A DNA stretch of 64,000 nucleotides from Heloderma charlesbogerti (GCA_026122225.1 JANEZZ010002769.1:620001-684000); one strand, 5' to 3'. Counted from the stretch's first letter, positions 26,201 through 34,413 are shown. Made by a program: numbers and translations. The notes: generated by a model not told the origin, from the letters alone.

Positions 26201-28558
26201 CCTTTTTATGTCTTTTTATTTTTACCACCCTTCAGCAGAACTTCCAAGGCAGTTTATGAAAAGATATACAAATAAAACCACATGCTAATTTTTTAGATTA
26301 CATATAACAAATAAAAACATTTTTGTTTGGCAAAAAGATAACATTGTTTGGCCCAGGCCAGTCTCTCTGGGGAGGGAATTCCAGAAATGGGGTGACACCG
26401 CTGAGAAACGTCTGCTCACCATCTGCCTCATGTCAGATGGCCACAAGACCTGGAGGAGTGCCTCCAAATACAACCTTGATACATGGGAAGGATAGTATGA
26501 CAGAGCAACTCCTAACTTGAGAACACTCTTATTACTTCTGAGGGCTAGTCCCTGCCAGACAAAGCACCCTGAGTTCTTGATCTCTCCCCCTATCCTGGTA
26601 GGTAGTGTGGGCCCCACCTTTAGATGTGGTGACATACGCTGTTTCATTCATCTGTGCTAGGGGACAGCCATCAGATTGGCTGAAGAAGTGTGACTGTCAC
26701 TGCCTGTCTGACCTCTCCTGCCTGGAGGTAGGGCTGTGCCATCAGAGCTTGCATATGGCATTTGTGAATCCCTGTGCCTCTTATACCCTGCTGCTTCGCA
26801 ACCAGAGCCGCTGCAGAAGTTTTCTCCAGTGCCTGACACGTAAGGGGGTATTGGGCTGTGTGCATGTGCACAACATTCACTTTCTTAGGGATGGGAGGAC
26901 TCGCACGTCAAGAGCTCAGAAGACATGTAGAGGATCTGAGCTTTTGGGCCAGTTGTCTGTGCGTGTGAGAGAGGGAGAGAAGAAAAGCAATCTGACTAAA
27001 GGTGGCTTGTGTTACGGTGCCAGCCAAGTGCTAGTGGTTGGGCCAGCTCTGCTGAGTGTTTGGCCTCCAAGATCTGTTGACTTGAGGCTAAAGCGATAGA
27101 ACATAAGTCGTCTTGGCATGAGATCCCTCCTATTTTGGTGTGGCTCTTGTTTAGTGGCTTCCAGCTCTTGCTTGGTTTTGGAGTGCCAGCTGTGGCTACT
27201 CAACTCCTTCCAACATGCCATAGGAGTGTGGCTTCTCCCAAAGGCCCTTGTGAAGGAAGACTCTTTTCACTCGCACAGTGCAGTCTGGTCTCAGTAGTTG
27301 TCTCTTACTTGCTGAATCCTTAGTCCTGCAAAATTTAGCTTGAAACAGAAGTTCTCAGTTACATAATTGCATCCTTCAATGTCCTGTCCAGATCTCGCAC
27401 AGGAACTGCCGACCAAAAGCAGGGAAAAAATCCCAGATGTCACTGTGGTGGAAATGAACCCACAGCATCCATTATGGTAAGAGGTTTGTTGCTTTTCTAC
27501 AGTGTAAATTAGATTTTAGCCTACTGTCGTTGCTGGCATGACAGCAGCATGTAATGGGAGGTTCAAGATATGCAAGAGAAGTGAATGGGCTGGGTGGAAG
27601 TGGCGGCAACTGAAGGTGAATATACTGCGGTCTCACTCTGACCCTTTGTGCCTGTGTCTTAGGCCACTGATTGACAAGGATCTCGTGAGAGAAGCTGCAG
27701 CTGGCTCAGCCAGACCCTTCTTCTATCTGTTGGCATATCTCATCCAAGGTATAGGGATGGGGGCGATCTTCCTGGAGTTATTTTTTTCAGCTGCAATAAG
27801 AGAATGGTTTGATTTGGTAGAATTCCTGTTTCATAAGCAGCCCATACATCTGTCTTCCCAGGGGCTTCTGCCTTTCCTGTGACATTGCTCAGCACCCATA
27901 GTAACATATTCTTGGTGGAAGAAGATTATCAGTGGCAAAAAGTCCCACCCCCCTCTGGCTCAGACAGTGGTGCTGAGAAGCAGCCCAGCAGCTGCTTCCA
28001 GCTGAAAGAAAATGAGCCAATCAGCAGCATCAGTGGTGTTGTGCTTTACCGTTTCTCCCCTTGTGATGTAAAGCTGCAGCTTTATGATGAGGCAAGTAAC
28101 AGTGTAAAAAGGCTTCCTTCTGGGACACTAAAATGGATGAGTGGATTGGAAGGGATTGCAAATGCTCTTTGGGGAAACGTGAGCACTGTTGCATCTCTTC
28201 ATTCCTTTTGGGTAAATCTACATATCCTTGGCTATGGTCCAAACAGCTTACAATCCTGGTCTCTGGATGAAAGTACAGGACTGCTTGGGCAGGCAGAAAA
28301 ACTTAGATCTATGAATACCGGCAGTGCCAAGAACTGCAAGCTGAATTCAGTCCAGGGGCTTATCACAGAGTATGTCCAGTCCCTGATCAATTTGAACTCT
28401 GCCCTCTCCCTCTGCAGGTCCTAAAGGTGGAGAGCACTTGGCATTTGCGAACGGAGTGTCCAGACCTGCTGGCTGAGCTGGTGGAGTGGCTGCGTGTGCC
28501 CTGGGAAGAGATGTTCTCAATTGCCCTCCGCAAGACGGTACTGGAGGTGCTGGAGTGA
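6355..28558 (+). CDS. STK11IP: STK11IP (LKB1-interacting protein 1), 22 exons, 5' end not found
   Basis: Twenty-two exons join in one frame: 6355-6429, 6890-6985, 8811-8918, 9178-9249, 12732-12861, 12997-13100, 13810-13899, 15328-15369, 15705-15875, 16093-16174, 16271-16612, 19130-19320, 20812-20922, 22025-22202, 23151-23588, 25540-25652, 25798-25895, 26661-26839, 27392-27476, 27663-27748, 27862-28091, 28418-28558. They total 3162 bases, 1053 codons plus stop. In order: leucine-rich repeats (residues 1-225), a Ser/Glu-rich linker with [11 protein letters not shown] (302-312) and SFRDRFGxxWLQYRxHL, a CxxC...CxxC pair (567/570 and 608/611), and two PH-like modules (about 755-873 and 905-1040). 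This order matches vertebrate STK11IP. The family protein binds the kinase LKB1/STK11 and acts at endosomal or lysosomal membranes. About 90 N-terminal residues are missing compared with the human protein. All introns are GT-AG except the last, which is GC-AG. Confidence 0.93.
6890..6985 (+). CDS. STK11IP: STK11IP exon b
   Basis: Thirty-two codons, with [17 protein letters not shown] and then a Cys-Ser pair. The acceptor is GTCTTAG and the donor AAA|GTGAGT. An N-terminal LRR-region segment. Confidence 0.9.
7946..8298. mobile_element. hAT-like MITE carrying a TG microsatellite (intron)
   Basis: Left end CATGGGATGCACAAG and right end GATTGTGCACCCCTG are imperfect inverted repeats of the CAGGGGTGCACAA type seen in hAT-derived MITEs. 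The flanks show at best a degraded 8-bp duplication (CTCTAAAC against CTCCAGAC, offset by a base). It lies in the intron between exons b and c. Confidence 0.5.
8163..8222. repeat. (TG)n microsatellite
   Basis: About 60 bases of TG repeats broken by two GAG interruptions. It produces long Thr/His or Cys/Val pseudo-frames on both strands, which are artefacts. Confidence 0.95.
8811..8918 (+). CDS. STK11IP: STK11IP exon c
   Basis: Thirty-six codons containing [17 protein letters not shown], an ACGGD.x.SALPWL block typical of the family, then NFSYNSI, an LRR-like turn. The acceptor is CTGCAG and the donor CTG|GTACGT. Confidence 0.93.
9178..9249 (+). CDS. STK11IP: STK11IP exon d, one LRR
   Basis: Twenty-four codons forming one repeat, [17 protein letters not shown] (LxxLxxLDLSxNxI). 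The acceptor is GATAAG, weak because it lacks a strong pyrimidine tract. The donor is ACA|GTAAGT. Frame and length fit the neighbours. Confidence 0.9.
10270..10620 (-). repeat. L2-type LINE tail, antisense (intron)
   Basis: Opens with TATTTATTAAAATCCATATCCCACTA-type sequence, then a block of AAAACATTT-like motifs and a GGTTCCACAGGGTGGG segment. This is the layout of the antisense 3' tails at 43757-44048 and 56095-56400, so the same class is likely, here strongly diverged. Confidence 0.5.
10985..11370 (+). repeat. Two diverged direct-repeat units, GC-rich
   Basis: Unit 1 (about 11000-11165) and unit 2 (about 11195-11365) share, in order: GATAxAGxGAAGxxTxCAAGCAAAC, a CTGCCCTGTCTGxGTGAAGCC block, a CCTGAGGG segment and GGCTGCCCCACAGCAG. 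Unit 1 contains a 12-G run. The pair looks like a remnant of a minisatellite or a dimeric element; no protein homology is seen. Confidence 0.65.
11515..11967. mobile_element. Harbinger-like non-autonomous DNA transposon (intron)
   Basis: Termini are inverted: left GGGCGCAATCCTAACTAG, right CTAGTGGCCATAGGATTGCTCCC. A TTA trinucleotide sits immediately outside both ends, which fits the TWA target duplication of PIF/Harbinger elements. About 450 bases, with a GC-rich core and further internal repeats of CTAGACAG / CTGTCTAG. No transposase frame. Confidence 0.6.
12732..12861 (+). CDS. STK11IP: STK11IP exon e, two LRRs
   Basis: Encodes [18 protein letters not shown] and [14 protein letters not shown], two further leucine-rich repeats. 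It ends in phase 1. The acceptor is ATCCAG and the donor AACG|GTAAGA. Confidence 0.93.
12997..13100 (+). CDS. STK11IP: STK11IP exon f, LRR
   Basis: Encodes (G)[20 protein letters not shown] and then LSLLNNMRR. Together with exon e it restores a Gly codon across the junction. The acceptor is TCTACAG and the donor AGA|GTGAGT. Confidence 0.93.
13181..13307. mobile_element. hAT MITE with 8-bp TSD (intron)
   Basis: Terminal inverted repeats CAGTCTTTCCCAAAC and GTTTGGGGAAGCCTG, with a palindromic centre (CAGCTCCCATCA against GGGAATTGTAG). The 8-bp duplication CTCTAAGG flanks it at 13173-13180 and 13308-13315, the hallmark of hAT insertion. Confidence 0.88.
13425..13710 (+). mobile_element. tRNA-derived SINE with BovB-like tail (Sauria-type)
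   Basis: The head, GTAGTGGTTAGAGTGCTGGA, is tRNA-like. It is followed by a GTGACTTTGGGCCAGTCACC block, a CTACCTCACAG block, and a tail GTCGGACACGACTGAACGAC ending in (CAA)n. The tail matches the BovB 3' end at 51455-51495, which is how Sauria SINEs borrow LINE machinery. Imperfect flanking repeats GTGCTG(G)AAA..GCCAACA lie on both sides. Confidence 0.75.
13810..13899 (+). CDS. STK11IP: STK11IP exon g, end of LRR domain
   Basis: Thirty codons starting [18 protein letters not shown]. The L-x-G-N-P-L-W-F-H block is the capping segment of the LRR domain. The acceptor is CCTCAG and the donor AAT|GTGAGT. Confidence 0.93.
14440..14640 (-). mobile_element. Antisense tRNA-derived SINE (intron)
   Basis: The reverse complement reads GTAGAATACATGCTTTGC..., then a CTGCTACCAGTCACAGCAGACAATAC-type middle and a CTAGATGAACAAACAGTCC end. 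This is the layout of the + strand copy at 54905-55075. The A-box-like GCTCAGTGGTAGA is decayed. Confidence 0.65.
15328..15369 (+). CDS. STK11IP: STK11IP exon h, 14-codon microexon
   Basis: Encodes [14 protein letters not shown], comparable to the F-L-L-D-G-x-x-L-S segment in relatives. The acceptor is TACCAG and the donor CGG|GTGAGT. Phase 0 at both ends. Confidence 0.85.
15705..15875 (+). CDS. STK11IP: STK11IP exon i, Ser-rich linker
   Basis: Fifty-seven codons of low-complexity Ser/Ala/Asp-rich linker ending in the basic run RLPPRKRTK. The acceptor is TTTCAG and the donor AAG|GTGGTG. Sequence conservation is expected to be low; the call rests on frame, splice sites and position. Confidence 0.82.
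16093..16174 (+). CDS. STK11IP: STK11IP exon j, [11 protein letters not shown] motif
   Basis: Encodes [20 protein letters not shown]. The [11 protein letters not shown] block is near-identical across vertebrate relatives and is a basophilic kinase-like site (inference). The acceptor is CTTCAG, the donor G|GTAAGA, and the exon ends in phase 1. Confidence 0.93.
16271..16612 (+). CDS. STK11IP: STK11IP exon k, FRDRFGxxWLQYR block plus acidic linker
   Basis: Begins (G)[20 protein letters not shown] and continues HWLQYRRHL, then a 75-residue Ser/Glu-rich tail. The acceptor is CCCAAG and the donor GAAG|GTAAAT. The tail is shorter than the long Glu runs of the human protein. Confidence 0.92.
19130..19320 (+). 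CDS. STK11IP: STK11IP exon l
   Basis: Encodes (V)[14 protein letters not shown], then [20 protein letters not shown] and RLELQSL. The F-L-R-V-T-x-x-H-x-x-E-V-E-L-x-A-A-R block is diagnostic for the family. The acceptor is TTAGCAG and the donor ATG|GTGAGT. CAG at 19124-19126 could serve as an alternative acceptor but would not keep the frame. Confidence 0.92.
19656..19907 (-). other. Unexplained antisense open frame in STK11IP intron
   Basis: An 83-codon minus-strand frame with coding-like composition: a basic first third ([19 protein letters not shown]), an Ala-rich helix-like middle ([12 protein letters not shown]), and an acidic Ser-rich end ([18 protein letters not shown]). I do not recognise it. 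It could be a decayed processed pseudogene or chance. No splice sites or poly(A) tail tie it to a gene. Confidence 0.25.
20487..20690 (+). repeat. Dispersed repeat, copy 1 of 3 (intron)
   Basis: Contains ATGCCGGATCAGACCAAAGC, CTATCTAGTCTAGCATCCTG, CCAACCAGATGC, GGGGAAGCCCACAAG and a CTGCCTC end. The same blocks recur in the same order at 21065-21260 and 36092-36290. Looks like the 3' part of a common reptile retroelement; family not assigned. Confidence 0.75.
20812..20922 (+). CDS. STK11IP: STK11IP exon m
   Basis: Thirty-seven codons with [20 protein letters not shown] as the core (observed [20 protein letters not shown]). The acceptor is TTGCAG and the donor CAG|GTGAGT. Confidence 0.92.
21065..21290 (+). 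repeat. Dispersed repeat, copy 2 of 3 (intron)
   Basis: Same blocks as the copy at 20487: AAGAACAGCCCTGCAGGAT, GTCTAGTCCAGCATTCTG, GGCCAACAAGATG, GGGAAGCCCACAA, then CTGCCTCTAAA and a TAATAGCCATCATGA end. Confidence 0.7.
21300..21660. repeat. AT-rich unidentified repeat-like stretch (intron)
   Basis: Rich in short alternations of GCAAATTT / AAATTTGC / TTTTGCA words on both strands, with CAATGGAAC near 21304 and again near 21585. It could be a foldback or hAT remnant. No clean termini were found. Confidence 0.3.
22025..22202 (+). CDS. STK11IP: STK11IP exon n, first CxxC
   Basis: Encodes [15 protein letters not shown] and later [10 protein letters not shown], the first half of a putative zinc ribbon (Cys 567 and 570 of the joined product). 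The acceptor is TTTTCAG and the donor CAAG|GTATGG. Confidence 0.92.
23151..23588 (+). CDS. STK11IP: STK11IP exon o, second CxxC and Ser-rich tail
   Basis: Begins (D)[19 protein letters not shown]: the second CxxC (608, 611) followed by S-D-H-V-V, as in relatives. The remaining 110 residues are Ser/His/Glu-rich and end in HWNLSP. The acceptor is CTTCAG and the donor C|GTGAGT. Confidence 0.93.
25540..25652 (+). CDS. STK11IP: STK11IP exon p, start of PH-like module
   Basis: Encodes [15 protein letters not shown] followed by [13 protein letters not shown]-x-L-x-L-D-x-E-V-F is strongly conserved in the family. The acceptor is CTCCTAG and the donor AAG|GTATGA. Confidence 0.93.
25798..25895 (+). 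CDS. STK11IP: STK11IP exon q, PH-like module
   Basis: Encodes [20 protein letters not shown] and then [10 protein letters not shown], alternating hydrophobic beta-strand-like segments. The acceptor is TTTCTAG; the donor AG|GTGAGG splits an Arg codon. Confidence 0.92.
26215..26650 (-). mobile_element. Antisense L2-type LINE 3' fragment (intron)
   Basis: The minus strand encodes [17 protein letters not shown], matching the R-x-F-x-x-x-A/S-P-x-x-W-N-x-L-P ending of L2-clade reverse transcriptase ORFs. It is followed by an A/T-rich tail toward 26215. Stops interrupt the upstream part. Confidence 0.65.
26661..26839 (+). CDS. STK11IP: STK11IP exon r, end of first PH-like module
   Basis: Encodes [20 protein letters not shown], then [16 protein letters not shown]. 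The final amphipathic stretch fits the C-terminal helix of a PH fold (inference). The acceptor is TGCTAG and the donor C|GTAAGG. Confidence 0.9.
27392..27476 (+). CDS. STK11IP: STK11IP exon s, inter-module linker
   Basis: Encodes (H)[15 protein letters not shown] and ends in PQHPL(W). T/N-P-Q-H-x-L-W is the conserved bridge between the two C-terminal modules. The acceptor is TGTCCAG and the donor TG|GTAAGA. Confidence 0.9.
27663..27748 (+). CDS. STK11IP: STK11IP exon t, start of second PH-like module
   Basis: Encodes (W)PLIDKDL, then [13 protein letters not shown], matching R-x-F-F-Y-L-x-A-x-L in relatives. The acceptor is TCTTAG and the donor CAAG|GTATAG. Confidence 0.92.
27862..28091 (+). 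CDS. STK11IP: STK11IP exon u, second PH-like module
   Basis: Encodes [16 protein letters not shown], then [19 protein letters not shown] and [16 protein letters not shown]. The acceptor is TCCCAG. The exon ends GATGAG and is followed by GCAAGT, a GC donor: no GT lies at the position where family homology stops. Confidence 0.92.
28092..28417 (+). other. STK11IP: GC-AG intron of STK11IP
   Basis: Donor GAG|GCAAGT and acceptor CTCTGCAG. Apart from the C at +2, the donor agrees with the U1 consensus, as is usual for GC-AG introns. The reading frame continues for some distance into the intron, but family homology stops at YDE and resumes at VLKVEST. Confidence 0.85.
28418..28558 (+). CDS. STK11IP: STK11IP terminal exon
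   Basis: Forty-six codons and TGA. Encodes [14 protein letters not shown], then [16 protein letters not shown] and a short LEVLE tail. P-W-E-E-x-F-S-I-x-L-R is the family's C-terminal signature, so the protein ends where relatives end. The acceptor is CTCTGCAG. Confidence 0.94.
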   Translation, partial: VLKVESTWHLRTECPDLLAELVEWLRVPWEEMFSIALRKTVLEVLE

Positions 28559-29315
28559 ATGAAGGAAAATCTGACTAAAGTGTTTCTGTCCTTGTTGGAT
28601 TGGAAGGACAGTTTTTGGACTATTTTCTTGCCTCTGCTGCACATCACTATTTTGAATGTTGCTGCTTTTGGAAGTTCCAGCAACATCTGGGAATTGCACC
28701 TGGATAGCTTGTGTCTATCCTTTGTTTTGACAGCACAGATTCAAGGCCTCTCAAGAGTGACTGCGTAGGTCACTTCCTGTAGAGCAGGAGGCAAGCCACC
28801 CTCCAGTTACTTCCTACTGGATGGGAGGAGAGTCCGGAGTGGCCCCAAGGCCAATCCTAAAATGTCCACAATGATTCCATGTGCACTTGTCACTTTCTCT
28901 TGGGTAGCTGCTGCTGGAGATGCTAAAGTAGGTCGTGCAAAGTGGTTGGACAATTTGGATTGTGTACAGAGCTAGACTGTGCTGATTCAGATACAGGGAG
29001 CTCTTGCTCTCAGTGCAGATCCCTAAAACATCCTGACCTTCTTCATTTATTAATATAGGGTTCGCTTTCCAGACTGGTCAGGAATATATGCTGGAATCTG
29101 TATCTCTGTGCTGGCAGAACTGTTCCTAGGGTTGTCTTGGCTACTTGGGGCAGGGGTTTAAAAACTCTTGTACACTTTGTATCTGTGGATGCAGAGATTC
29201 TTGGGCACTCAGGGTATGAGTCACTGGAAGCCATAGCCTTCCCTGGACAGGACAAAGATCATTTTTAACTGAGACTTTTATTTTTTGATGTTTAATAAAA
29301 GTGTTTTTATTAACA
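28559..29315 (+). other. STK11IP: STK11IP 3' UTR
   Basis: The stretch between the stop codon and the first consensus poly(A) signal. It holds no other coding evidence. The cleavage point is estimated at 15-20 bases past the signal. Confidence 0.7.
29294..29299 (+). promoter_or_regulatory. STK11IP: Poly(A) signal AATAAA
   Basis: AATAAA in TTTAATAAAAGTG, followed within 10-20 bases by T/GT-rich sequence (GTGTTTTTATT). It lies about 735 bases after the STK11IP stop and is the first canonical hexamer I see there. Confidence 0.8.
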
Positions 29316-29350
29316 TTTTGCTTTTCCTGAGATAATGTACCTTTCTATAT

Positions 29351-29476
29351 CAGCCTTCTCCAGCCTGGCACTCTCCAGATGTGTTTGACTACAACTCCAG
29401 GCATGGCTGGCTGGGGCATGGCTGGCTGAGAGTTGTACTCCAACACATCTGGAGGGCTCCAAGATCGGAAAGGCTG
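29351..29476. mobile_element. hAT MITE with perfect 8-bp TSD
   Basis: Palindromic element with ends CAGCCTTCTCCAGCC and GATCGGAAAGGCTG. TTCTATAT is duplicated at 29343-29350 and 29477-29484. Same family as 13181-13307. Confidence 0.88.
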
Positions 29477-29484
29477 TTCTATAT

Positions 29485-30764
29485 GGTTGAGGTCTTACAA
29501 TCAGTGCTGCTGCTCTTACTCAAGCATCAAAAGACAATACTACATTTTAGTATTAACCTGTGATGGGACCTCAAAGTACAAGTGGAAGTGTGGGAGTCTG
29601 TGCTCTTGCAGTCAGCACTGAGCCTCGTACTCCAGTGACCCCATAGGGAGCTGAGTGGAAAGACAGTATGGTGGCAAGCCTGGCAGTTATCCCCACTTCC
29701 CCTTGGATTAACACTGAAGGGAGACCTGTAGAAACTTGTTTCTACACAGGCACACTTGGCTATTGAGGCCTGCGGTCCCCTGGTGGCCTCCTTTGTACTT
29801 GGTGGCAGATACATGAAAGAGGCAGCCATGCATTGGTGGCTTTGTGCTGCTCAGACCAGGGAACTGTACAGAATGATGCAACCTCCATCATTTCCTCTCC
29901 CCTTGTTCCTCTTTCACTTCAGGCCCTTTCTGTTCATGCTAAGCTGAGAACTTGAGTTTCTTCCTGGATTAGTTTAGGAAGAAGCCTGTCAAAAGTTGAA
30001 CTGTTCCTCCAGAATGCCCTCGAGCACAGAAATATCACAGTATGTTGCATGACCAGTTAGCTGACCTTCTGCATTCTAAAGAACAAAGCCTGCCTTGATC
30101 TGCTGAAGGGACTGAAGTAAAGGCAGGATTATTACAAGAATTGAGGTTTTTGTGGATTCTGTGAAGATACAGCAAAGGCCCAGCTCTTAGGGAGGAGGCC
30201 TCTGCAGTGTGCCATGGAGCATATCTGTTTGGGGGAAACACCCAGTGCATTGAGGGCCAGATCCTTTCTTATTTTCTGCATAGCATAAACGCCTACCTTT
30301 CCTCAAAGTCCCACCCCTCCTTGAGACGCTCTCAAGCAATTAAGGTTGTTAAATGGCAGCCTGAGTGTGAACCTAAGAAAATTATTTCCCCTGTCGTTGC
30401 ACTACAATGACTTCAGTTAACCTCGCTCTAAGCCTTTGGCTATCTGGTTACTCAAGGTGAGGCAAATGAAGCACAGCATCACAAGAACTACTACCTAGTT
30501 GAGTGAAGAGCTGCTCTGGTTTGTTTGCTGTATTGGCATCCTATCCTTCCAAGAACTCAAAGTATTTCTCACTCTTAATGCCCCTGTAAACTAAACCAAG
30601 TTATGTTAAGGATGACTTTCCCAAGTAATCCTTAAGAGAGATTTGGATCTGGGTTCCTTGCAACCATCCAAACTCCATTTATGGCCACTCTGCCACACTG
30701 AGTGCTCAGTTTACAAAGTGATGCTGCCTTCCCTAGTCCATGCCCTACCACATTTTAAAGAAAT
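29485..30764. other. No gene or clear repeat
   Basis: Ordinary intergenic sequence. Nothing resembling SLC4A3, the expected downstream neighbour in human, was recognised. Confidence 0.4.
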
Positions 30765-30936
30765 AAAAACAACAAAGAGCCTTCTGGCACCTTAAAGACC
30801 AACAAATTTATTTGGGCATAAGCGTTTGTGGACTGTAGTCCGCTTCGTCTGATGAAGTAGACTACAGTCCTCTAAAGTTTATGCCAGAATGAATTTGTTA
30901 GCCTTTAAGGTGTCACAAAGTTCTTTGCTGTTTTTG
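30765..30936. mobile_element. Palindromic MITE
   Basis: Left arm AACAAAGAGCCTTCTGGCAC..CTTAAAGACCAACAAATTTA pairs with right arm TGAATTTGTTAGCCTTTAAGG..TGTCACAAAGTTCTTTGCTG. The centre GGACTGTAGTCC / GACTACAGTCC is also palindromic. The whole 170 bases can fold into one long hairpin. A related copy is at 47745-47876. Confidence 0.75.
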
Positions 30937-33640
30937 CTGCAGTAGACTAAGGCAGCTGGCATTTTTACAATAATAACTATGGCAAATGTAAACTGATGTT
31001 CTAAATCATGCCGTTTCCTCAAGTCTCTCTTCTCCCCGTACCCTACTATCTTTTCAAAAATGTTTTCAATTCTGTTCCCCCCTTGAAGCCTACGTGAACT
31101 CTTGGAGCTCCCAACCCAGTGTCAGCATCAATCATCTGTGCCATAGGTGACTGTTCAGAGATCCTTCTGCACAATCATGTGCACACAGTGTGCTGCTGCA
31201 TGTGAAAATCTGTGGATGGGGGGAGTAATCTCACACTGGCATTCAAAGAGGAATAGTACAGGATTTCTCTGAGCCCCTCCTAAAGCTACACATAGGGAAA
31301 CATAAGAACTCAAGCAGCAGTCAACCAACTTCTTCCCAAATTGCATTGGGTGGATGGAGCAGTCAGGGCGCAGTCTCCCCCACAAATCCAAGGGTCACTG
31401 CCAGAGCACATGCAGACTGCCCATGACTTTGGAATGGGGGAGGAAGGGTACCACTGGCCTTGGAACTCTACCCTTCCCTGGAATTTAGTGTTTGCCTCCC
31501 CTACCAGGGAGCCCAACAGTTCGTCTTACCTCCTAGAATTATTTGCTTTTAGGTAGATTAGATTTCTCTGTTGGTCATGGTCCTGTGGTAGCTTTGTGCT
31601 GAAGCAGCCATCTCAAGTAAATATTTCTAAAACAGCCTGTCCAGAGCAATCACAATAAGGAATAGTTATCAGCCAGAGAACACTTCATTACAAATTGTAC
31701 ATTAAATGGTATCTTGGGTTTTTTCCTCCTGGCTCTTTAAGGGTTTGCTGCTGGGAAGGGCAATGGGGCAGCTAGAAAACACATCTGCCCCCTTTCCTTA
31801 ATCCTGCCCCATTCGTGGGATGTTGTGTACATATGGGTTTCTGTGTAGGCCTAGTGTGATCGTCTTGGCAGCAGCCAAACCTGGCTGGCTCTTAGATTGG
31901 AGACAGTTCTAGGAAGAGCTAGAAAACATGTTCTGGGCTAAGAATTTTTTTTTTTAAGAAGACTACACTGCCTCCCTGGCCTGATTTGTCATTGGCAGAG
32001 GCTAATGACTAGCATACAGCTGCCCCTCCCCCAGCTTTTAGGAACATGCCTGTGTGACCTTTGCTGGCCCATCTGCCTCTTCAGCTTTGAGAGTTCAGGA
32101 TTAGCAAGAAATCACATTATGCCCCCTTAACCAGGACTTGTGCTGGGTGAAAACTAGTAACTTTCCACAGGCTTGATCAACCAAGATAGGGCTTTTCTAG
32201 GTCATCTATGGATGCAAGCATTGACCCAAACCTTTGTGGGACATTTTTGCAAGTCCCTGTTCAGAGATACAATTGTGTTAGCTGATATGTATTGGAGAGC
32301 AAGGGCTCAGCCTTATTGGCAAAGGGAATAGGATTCTGATGCATGTATACTCTGGGGGTAAGATCCTGATGTTTGCAAAGACTAGATGAACATTCTCTCC
32401 CTGGAGTTGTAAGGGGTGTGATTTGTTGAAATTGTAGGTGGGAATGTGTAAAGGCAGGAGCTCCCAAGCTAAGCCTTCAGGATTCAGGAAAATAGACATA
32501 CAGACAAGCAGAGACGAGGAGCCTGGAAGAGTGTGTGTGTGTGTGTATGGACAGCTACTCTGGCAAAGATTCACTGCTCTACTCAGCACAAGTCAGAGCA
32601 TGTGTTTCTGAAAGCATGTGTCTTTCTGTGCCTCCTAGCTATTTGTATATATACCCAACATCTAAACTGTATAGGCAGGCAAATGATCCTAGTTTTGAAC
32701 TATGCTTTGCCTCTCCCAGTCTAGTTTCATGGGAACAACATTCAAAGAGTTTTATGAGTTGCAGTAATGTGATAAATTTTGATTTCAGTTTCCCACATAC
32801 TACAACAAAAAGGAAGCACTCCCGTCCCCTCACAAGAACTGGATTTCCACTGGGCACTTGTGATGTAGTAGACCCCACATCTGGTATTGTGATGGGGTAA
32901 ATGTCTCTACACCTGTTGAATGGTTGCCTGTTGGGAGATCAGAAAAGGGGTTCATGATGTGTAATAAGTAGCAGCTGCAGTTCATTGGTCTGGTGAGCTG
33001 GGGCTCATTAGGGGTTTGTGAGTGAGTACTTGAAACAAGTGCTCTTCTACTGTGCATACTTCATGCTAGCTCCCCATAGTAATTGTAGTAATGGTGTAGT
33101 AATTAAGGCAAAACTCACAGTGACAAATCCTGTATTCCAGTGTAACTCAACAGTGCCCCCTAGAGTGTCTGGTAAGTTGGCACTCTGCTGGGAGGCCCAA
33201 ATAAGCATTTATCCTGGGTTTTGTCTCTGAATGTGTACCCAGAACTTAAGCTCTTTTGCACAATGCTTTGTCCAGTTGGAACTTGCCAACTCTTTTATCA
33301 GTGAAGTTTAGGGTTGTTAAGAAGGGGGTCCAGCAGCTGAGTAATTTTCTGATTTGCTGGCTAGACTGCTGGCATCAGAAGCTGCTGTGGCACCACACTA
33401 CTGGACAAAACAATAGTCTCCACTAAGAGGCTGTGTTTCACTGTGAGGCTTCATTCTCAGTTTGTCTTCCTAACTACATTTAATCAGGAGGCTGAAGAAT
33501 ATCTCTCTCAGACCATCCTCTCTGCAAGCAATTCTGTGTATGCTCAGAATCCCAAGATTCTACGCAAGTAACATGTAACAAGGTAAGTTAGTTTCTGTCT
33601 TTCCACCATGTGTCCCAGTTCTCATCCAGAAAGGAAAGAA
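30937..33640. other. No gene recognised
   Basis: Unique-looking intergenic sequence with a short (GT)n run at 32530-32547. Open frames are short and resemble nothing I know. Confidence 0.4.
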
Positions 33641-33644
33641 GTCA

Positions 33645-33745
33645 CAGTTTTTTATTATTATTATTATTTCATTTCAATACCGCTCAATAGCCAAAGCTCT
33701 CTGGGTGGTTCACAAAAATTAAAACCAAAAACCACAGTGTTCGGC
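33645..33745 (-). repeat. LINE tail fragment, antisense
   Basis: (ATT)n, then ATTTCAATACCGCTCAATAG and CCAAAGCTCTCTGGGTGGTT. The same block is in the short insert at 43299-43350. It is the complement of an L2-type 3' tail. Confidence 0.65.
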
Positions 33746-34252
33746 CAGCAGTGATAATAGGTAGAAAGGAATGTTTGGCATTCACCAGCAAAAGTGGCTG
33801 TGCTCATGCACAGAATTTACCTGGGTTTCTACACAGTACGTACAGTATGTGTCATCTTGTGGAAGAAGCTGCTACAGCTGGTTGCATAAGGAACAGCTCT
33901 TATGCCAGTTTGGAGGGGGGTAAGACACTGTAGTAATGAGAGGGGTTTTTTTTAGTGCTCTGACTAATATCTCTGCAGGGAGTGGAATTGGGGAGAGACG
34001 AAGACAATTCCCCATGCTATGGAACAACTGGAACTAGAGAAGCTCACCTGGTGCTAACTTTGCAGGCTTCAGCGCCTGGCAACAATGATTTAATCTGTTG
34101 CAAGTTTAATATGTCCAGGTTGTTTTCATGTATCTGCGTTGTGATTTATTTGTTGTTCACTACCCTGAAATCCAAAGGACAGTGGTGTAGCTGATGGCAT
34201 TTGTCTGGATATGTAAGCTGATGCTGTGTTGGTGATTGCTACTGAGTTAGTC

Positions 34253-34413
34253 CAGCCTCCCTCAACCCTGGTGCCCTCCAGATATTTTGGACTTGGACAC
34301 CAGGTTGGTGAAGTTGACTAACTCTCAGGATTCCTGCTCATTGGCCATGCTGGCTGGGGCTTATGGGAGTCAAAGTCTAAAACATCTGTAAGGCGCCAGA
34401 TTGAGGATGGCTG
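34253..34413. mobile_element. hAT MITE with perfect 8-bp TSD
   Basis: Ends CAGCCTCCCTCAACC and GATTGAGGATGGCTG. AGTTAGTC is duplicated at 34245-34252 and 34414-34421. Same family as 13181 and 29351, with an extra internal segment. Confidence 0.87.
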
